Origin: an uncultured Collinsella sp.
GTDB taxonomy: Bacteria > Actinomycetota > Coriobacteriia > Coriobacteriales > Coriobacteriaceae
Length of the DNA: 8,275 nt
NCBI GenBank assembly: GCA_900554495.1
Contig: USHR01000075.1
Location: 1-8,275, forward strand
Reading direction: 5' to 3'
The notes beneath the pieces were generated by a model that saw only the letters and a program-made list of their open reading frames with translations, was not told the DNA's origin and searched no databases. Shown one piece after another: positions 6,911 through 8,275 of this stretch. Position numbers and translations under genes: made by a program. How positions within the stretch are numbered: the first letter of the stretch is position 1; each line of letters opens with the position of its first letter.

Positions 6911-7493
6911 CGGGCTCGACCGTCCAGGTGATCGTTGCAACCTGATCGCCTTCGCCGGTTACGTGGAAGATGTCGCGCGTGACGCGGGCGACGTTTCCGC
7001 TTGTCTTGAGCTTAATTTTGTCCTTGCCGCCGGCAATGCCCTGGTAGCCCATGTCGAAGGCTGCGTTCTTGGAAAGATCGAGGCCCGTCCCCTGCATTGC
7101 GGCGCTGGCGTTCTGGAGTGCGCCGTCGGGGCCGACCTTAAAGTCGATGGAGTTCTGCGCGGTTCCGGCCTTGGCGTCGGCAGCAATGGTCCAGGTGTTC
7201 ATGGCGTCGATCTTCATGTTGGTGACATGGATGCCGTAGGCCGAATGATTATCGATGGTGGTCGCGTCTTCTGAGGGGCCCTGGAGCGTGCCGTCGGCCT
7301 TGGCGACGAAGGGAATAACCGTCGGAACTTTGAACTCAACGTTGTCGATCTCGGTCCTGACCATTACTTTCGTGGTTCCAATGCGCCCGGCCGCCATAGC
7401 TGGCGTCGGGGCAGCGCCCATTGCGAGCGCGAGCGCGAGCCCTGCGCCCACGACGAGCGCTCTGGCTCCGTTCATGTTCCTGGTGATGTCCAT
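6894..7493 (-). CDS. Secreted surface protein of unknown function (199 aa)
   Basis: The signal peptide covers residues 1 to about 34 (hydrophobic core 11-27, cleavage near PAMA at 31-34). The mature protein is about 165 residues and looks all-beta. It begins with a VPTVIPFVAKADGTLQGPS segment (56-74), then an IDNHSAYGIHVTNM stretch (80-93) and two similar TWT motifs, NTWTI (99-103) and ITWTV (189-193), the second close to the C-terminus. There is no cysteine and no anchor. The pattern recalls small beta-sandwich surface proteins of gut Firmicutes and Actinobacteria, including WxL-like proteins, but I cannot assign a named family. ATG 7493 is supported by AAAGGA 6 nt upstream. It lies between a membrane-anchored beta protein and a sortase substrate, so it may be a subunit of a surface assembly. 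A (GCTCGC)3 tract encodes part of the signal peptide core. Confidence 0.75.
   Translation of the reverse strand: MDITRNMNGARALVVGAGLALALAMGAAPTPAMAAGRIGTTKVMVRTEIDNVEFKVPTVIPFVAKADGTLQGPSEDATTIDNHSAYGIHVTNMKIDAMNTWTIAADAKAGTAQNSIDFKVGPDGALQNASAAMQGTGLDLSKNAAFDMGYQGIAGGKDKIKLKTSGNVARVTRDIFHVTGEGDQVATITWTVEPGAHTA
7423..7440 (-). repeat. Three tandem copies of a 6-bp unit inside the signal-peptide coding region
   Basis: GCGAGC is repeated exactly three times on the plus strand (GCTCGC on the coding strand) and encodes the alternating Leu-Ala run (about residues 19-24) of the 199-aa protein's signal peptide. A gain or loss of one unit keeps the frame but lengthens or shortens the hydrophobic core by two residues. 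At three copies it may simply reflect biased codon use. Confidence 0.6.
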
Positions 7494-7513
7494 GGTCGTT
7501 CCTTTCTATTCGC

Positions 7514-7530
7514 CGCGGGCCGTCCCCGCG
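7514..7530 (-). other. GC-rich hairpin in the leader of the 199-aa protein gene
   Basis: CGCGGG and CCCGCG form a 6-bp all-GC stem with a 5-nt loop, ending 7 nt before the AAAGGA ribosome site of the gene starting at 7493. There is no U-tract after it, so it is not a convincing terminator. A stable stem here could protect the downstream part of the transcript or limit ribosome access. The 90-nt gap 7494-7583 shows nothing else. Confidence 0.4.
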
Positions 7531-7583
7531 ATGATTGGACGAATGCTGGTGAATTGCGTGCGGTGCCGCGTCGGCCGGAAAAG

Positions 7584-8093
7584 CTAGTTCTCGGCTTGCT
7601 CAACCCGCACCTTGACACGTGTCGGATTGCCGTGGCTGTCGAGGGTCTTGGCATCGAGTGCCTGGATCTCGATGTACGCCTCGCCTTCTTTGATGTCGCC
7701 GGCGGGGCACGTCTCGATTGTCTTGCCGGTCTCGACCACACCGGATTCGTACATGGTCTCGTCGTTTTGGATGACGCGGAATCGCTGGGGAAATTTATTG
7801 TCTTGGACGTTTTGCACGTTGACGCGCAGCTTGCCGTCCTCCTGCAGCTGAGCGACCGGCGCGACCGAAATCGTCATCATGTTGTCGCGGACGATAGCGT
7901 CGAGCTCATCTTGGATTTCCTGACGCGTTTTGCCCTCGGCCGTCGTAACCGAAGCGCCCGCCTCGGGTACGGGCTGCGACTGCCAAGCGTATAGTCCTAC
8001 GGCGACAAGGGCACAGACGATGGCCAGGCAGGCAACGATGAGCTTCCTGCGATGCCCCAGGCCTGCAAAGTGGGGTGGCTTCTTCGCGCTCAT
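7584..8093 (-). CDS. Single-pass membrane protein with an external beta-type domain (169 aa)
   Basis: No named family recognised. A basic N-terminus (KK, HRRK) precedes one hydrophobic segment (about residues 18-36), which suggests an N-in, C-out signal anchor rather than a cleaved signal. The external part contains MMTISVAPVAQLQEDGKLRV (72-91), NVQDNKFPQRFRV (95-107), MYESGVVETGKTIETC (114-129) and EAYIEIQALD (138-147). This is a pattern of short strands ending in a YESG turn, as in small beta-sandwich proteins found beside surface-protein genes. One external cysteine (129) is present. ATG 8093 overlaps the upstream stop (ATGA) and has AAGGA 7 nt upstream, so coupling to the upstream gene is likely. 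It could act as a membrane-held assembly factor for the secreted proteins encoded after it; this is inferred from position only. Confidence 0.75.
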   Translation of the reverse strand: MSAKKPPHFAGLGHRRKLIVACLAIVCALVAVGLYAWQSQPVPEAGASVTTAEGKTRQEIQDELDAIVRDNMMTISVAPVAQLQEDGKLRVNVQNVQDNKFPQRFRVIQNDETMYESGVVETGKTIETCPAGDIKEGEAYIEIQALDAKTLDSHGNPTRVKVRVEQAEN

Positions 8094-8275
8094 GCGGCAT
8101 CCTTGGCGGTATAGATGCGCGCAAAGGTGGACGGGTCCGCTCCAAAGAGCATGTGAAGCATCAGACGGCGCGAGTAGACGAGCTCGTCGAAGTCGGGAGG
8201 GAGCTCGACGTCGTGGATATGCGCGATGTGGTGGGCGAGCGCCGAGAACGACTCGGGGTCGCAGATCACATCGGT
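8090..8275 (-). CDS. C-terminal 61 residues of an unrecognised protein (cut by window edge)
   Basis: An open frame enters from the right edge and ends at TGA 8092-8090, sharing ATGA with the start of the 169-aa gene. The visible part, starting TDVICDPESFSALAHHIAH, looks helical and soluble, with several histidines (HHIAHIH, residues 15-21 of the fragment) and a conserved-looking LVYSRRLMLHMLFGADPSTF segment. It has no membrane segment and no sorting signal. The 4-nt overlap makes it the upstream member of the same operon. Too little is visible to name a function. Confidence 0.65.
   Translation of the reverse strand, partial: TDVICDPESFSALAHHIAHIHDVELPPDFDELVYSRRLMLHMLFGADPSTFARIYTAKDAA

Noticed and set aside
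6894..6940. Frameshift joining the 199-aa protein and the LAxTG protein
   Set aside because: The downstream gene has its own complete signal peptide, so two separate secreted products are more likely than one broken anchored protein.
1..8275. CRISPR array, tRNA, rRNA, insertion sequence or attachment site
   Set aside because: No regularly spaced repeats, transposase, integrase or tRNA-like cloverleaf was noticed by eye on either strand.

Overview
The window looks like a piece of a high-GC actinobacterial chromosome, most likely from a gut Coriobacteriia (Collinsella-like). This is judged from the high GC, frequent GTG starts, strong AGGAGG-type ribosome binding sites, an LAxTG sorting motif and the general look of the secreted proteins. 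The genus is an inference; no rRNA or marker gene is present. Every gene I can support lies on the minus strand, so the window reads right to left. Long plus-strand open frames are antisense shadows of these genes.

Right part (8275 to 5180): a tightly packed cluster of envelope genes. It starts with the last 61 codons of an unrecognised protein. This overlaps by 4 nt a 169-aa protein with one membrane anchor and an external beta-type domain. After a GC hairpin comes a 199-aa secreted protein with a signal peptide. A very small LAxTG sortase substrate follows, overlapping its predecessor, and then a 476-aa secreted cysteine-containing protein of unknown family. Spacing and overlaps suggest one transcript devoted to a cell-surface structure. 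No sortase is visible; one could lie beyond position 8275.

Middle (5129 to 4344): a single DUF554/YdfK-family integral membrane protein, probably with its own promoter.

Left part (4298 to 1): a three-gene defence operon with the architecture of the Shango anti-phage system. sngA encodes a TerB_N/TerB_C-type protein, sngB a BrxD-like (DUF2791) P-loop ATPase, and sngC a DEVH-box superfamily II helicase cut by the window edge. sngA and sngB overlap by 8 nt and are probably translationally coupled. sngB and sngC are separated by 116 nt holding a perfect 12-bp inverted repeat that shares its edge with the sngB stop codon. By analogy with described Shango systems, the TerB-type protein, ATPase and helicase probably act together against invading DNA. 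The sequence itself shows only the domains and the operon.

The most noteworthy items are the Shango operon with its stop-codon-linked palindrome and helicase insertion, and the uncharacterised surface-protein operon containing a miniature sortase substrate and an orphan cysteine-containing secreted protein.
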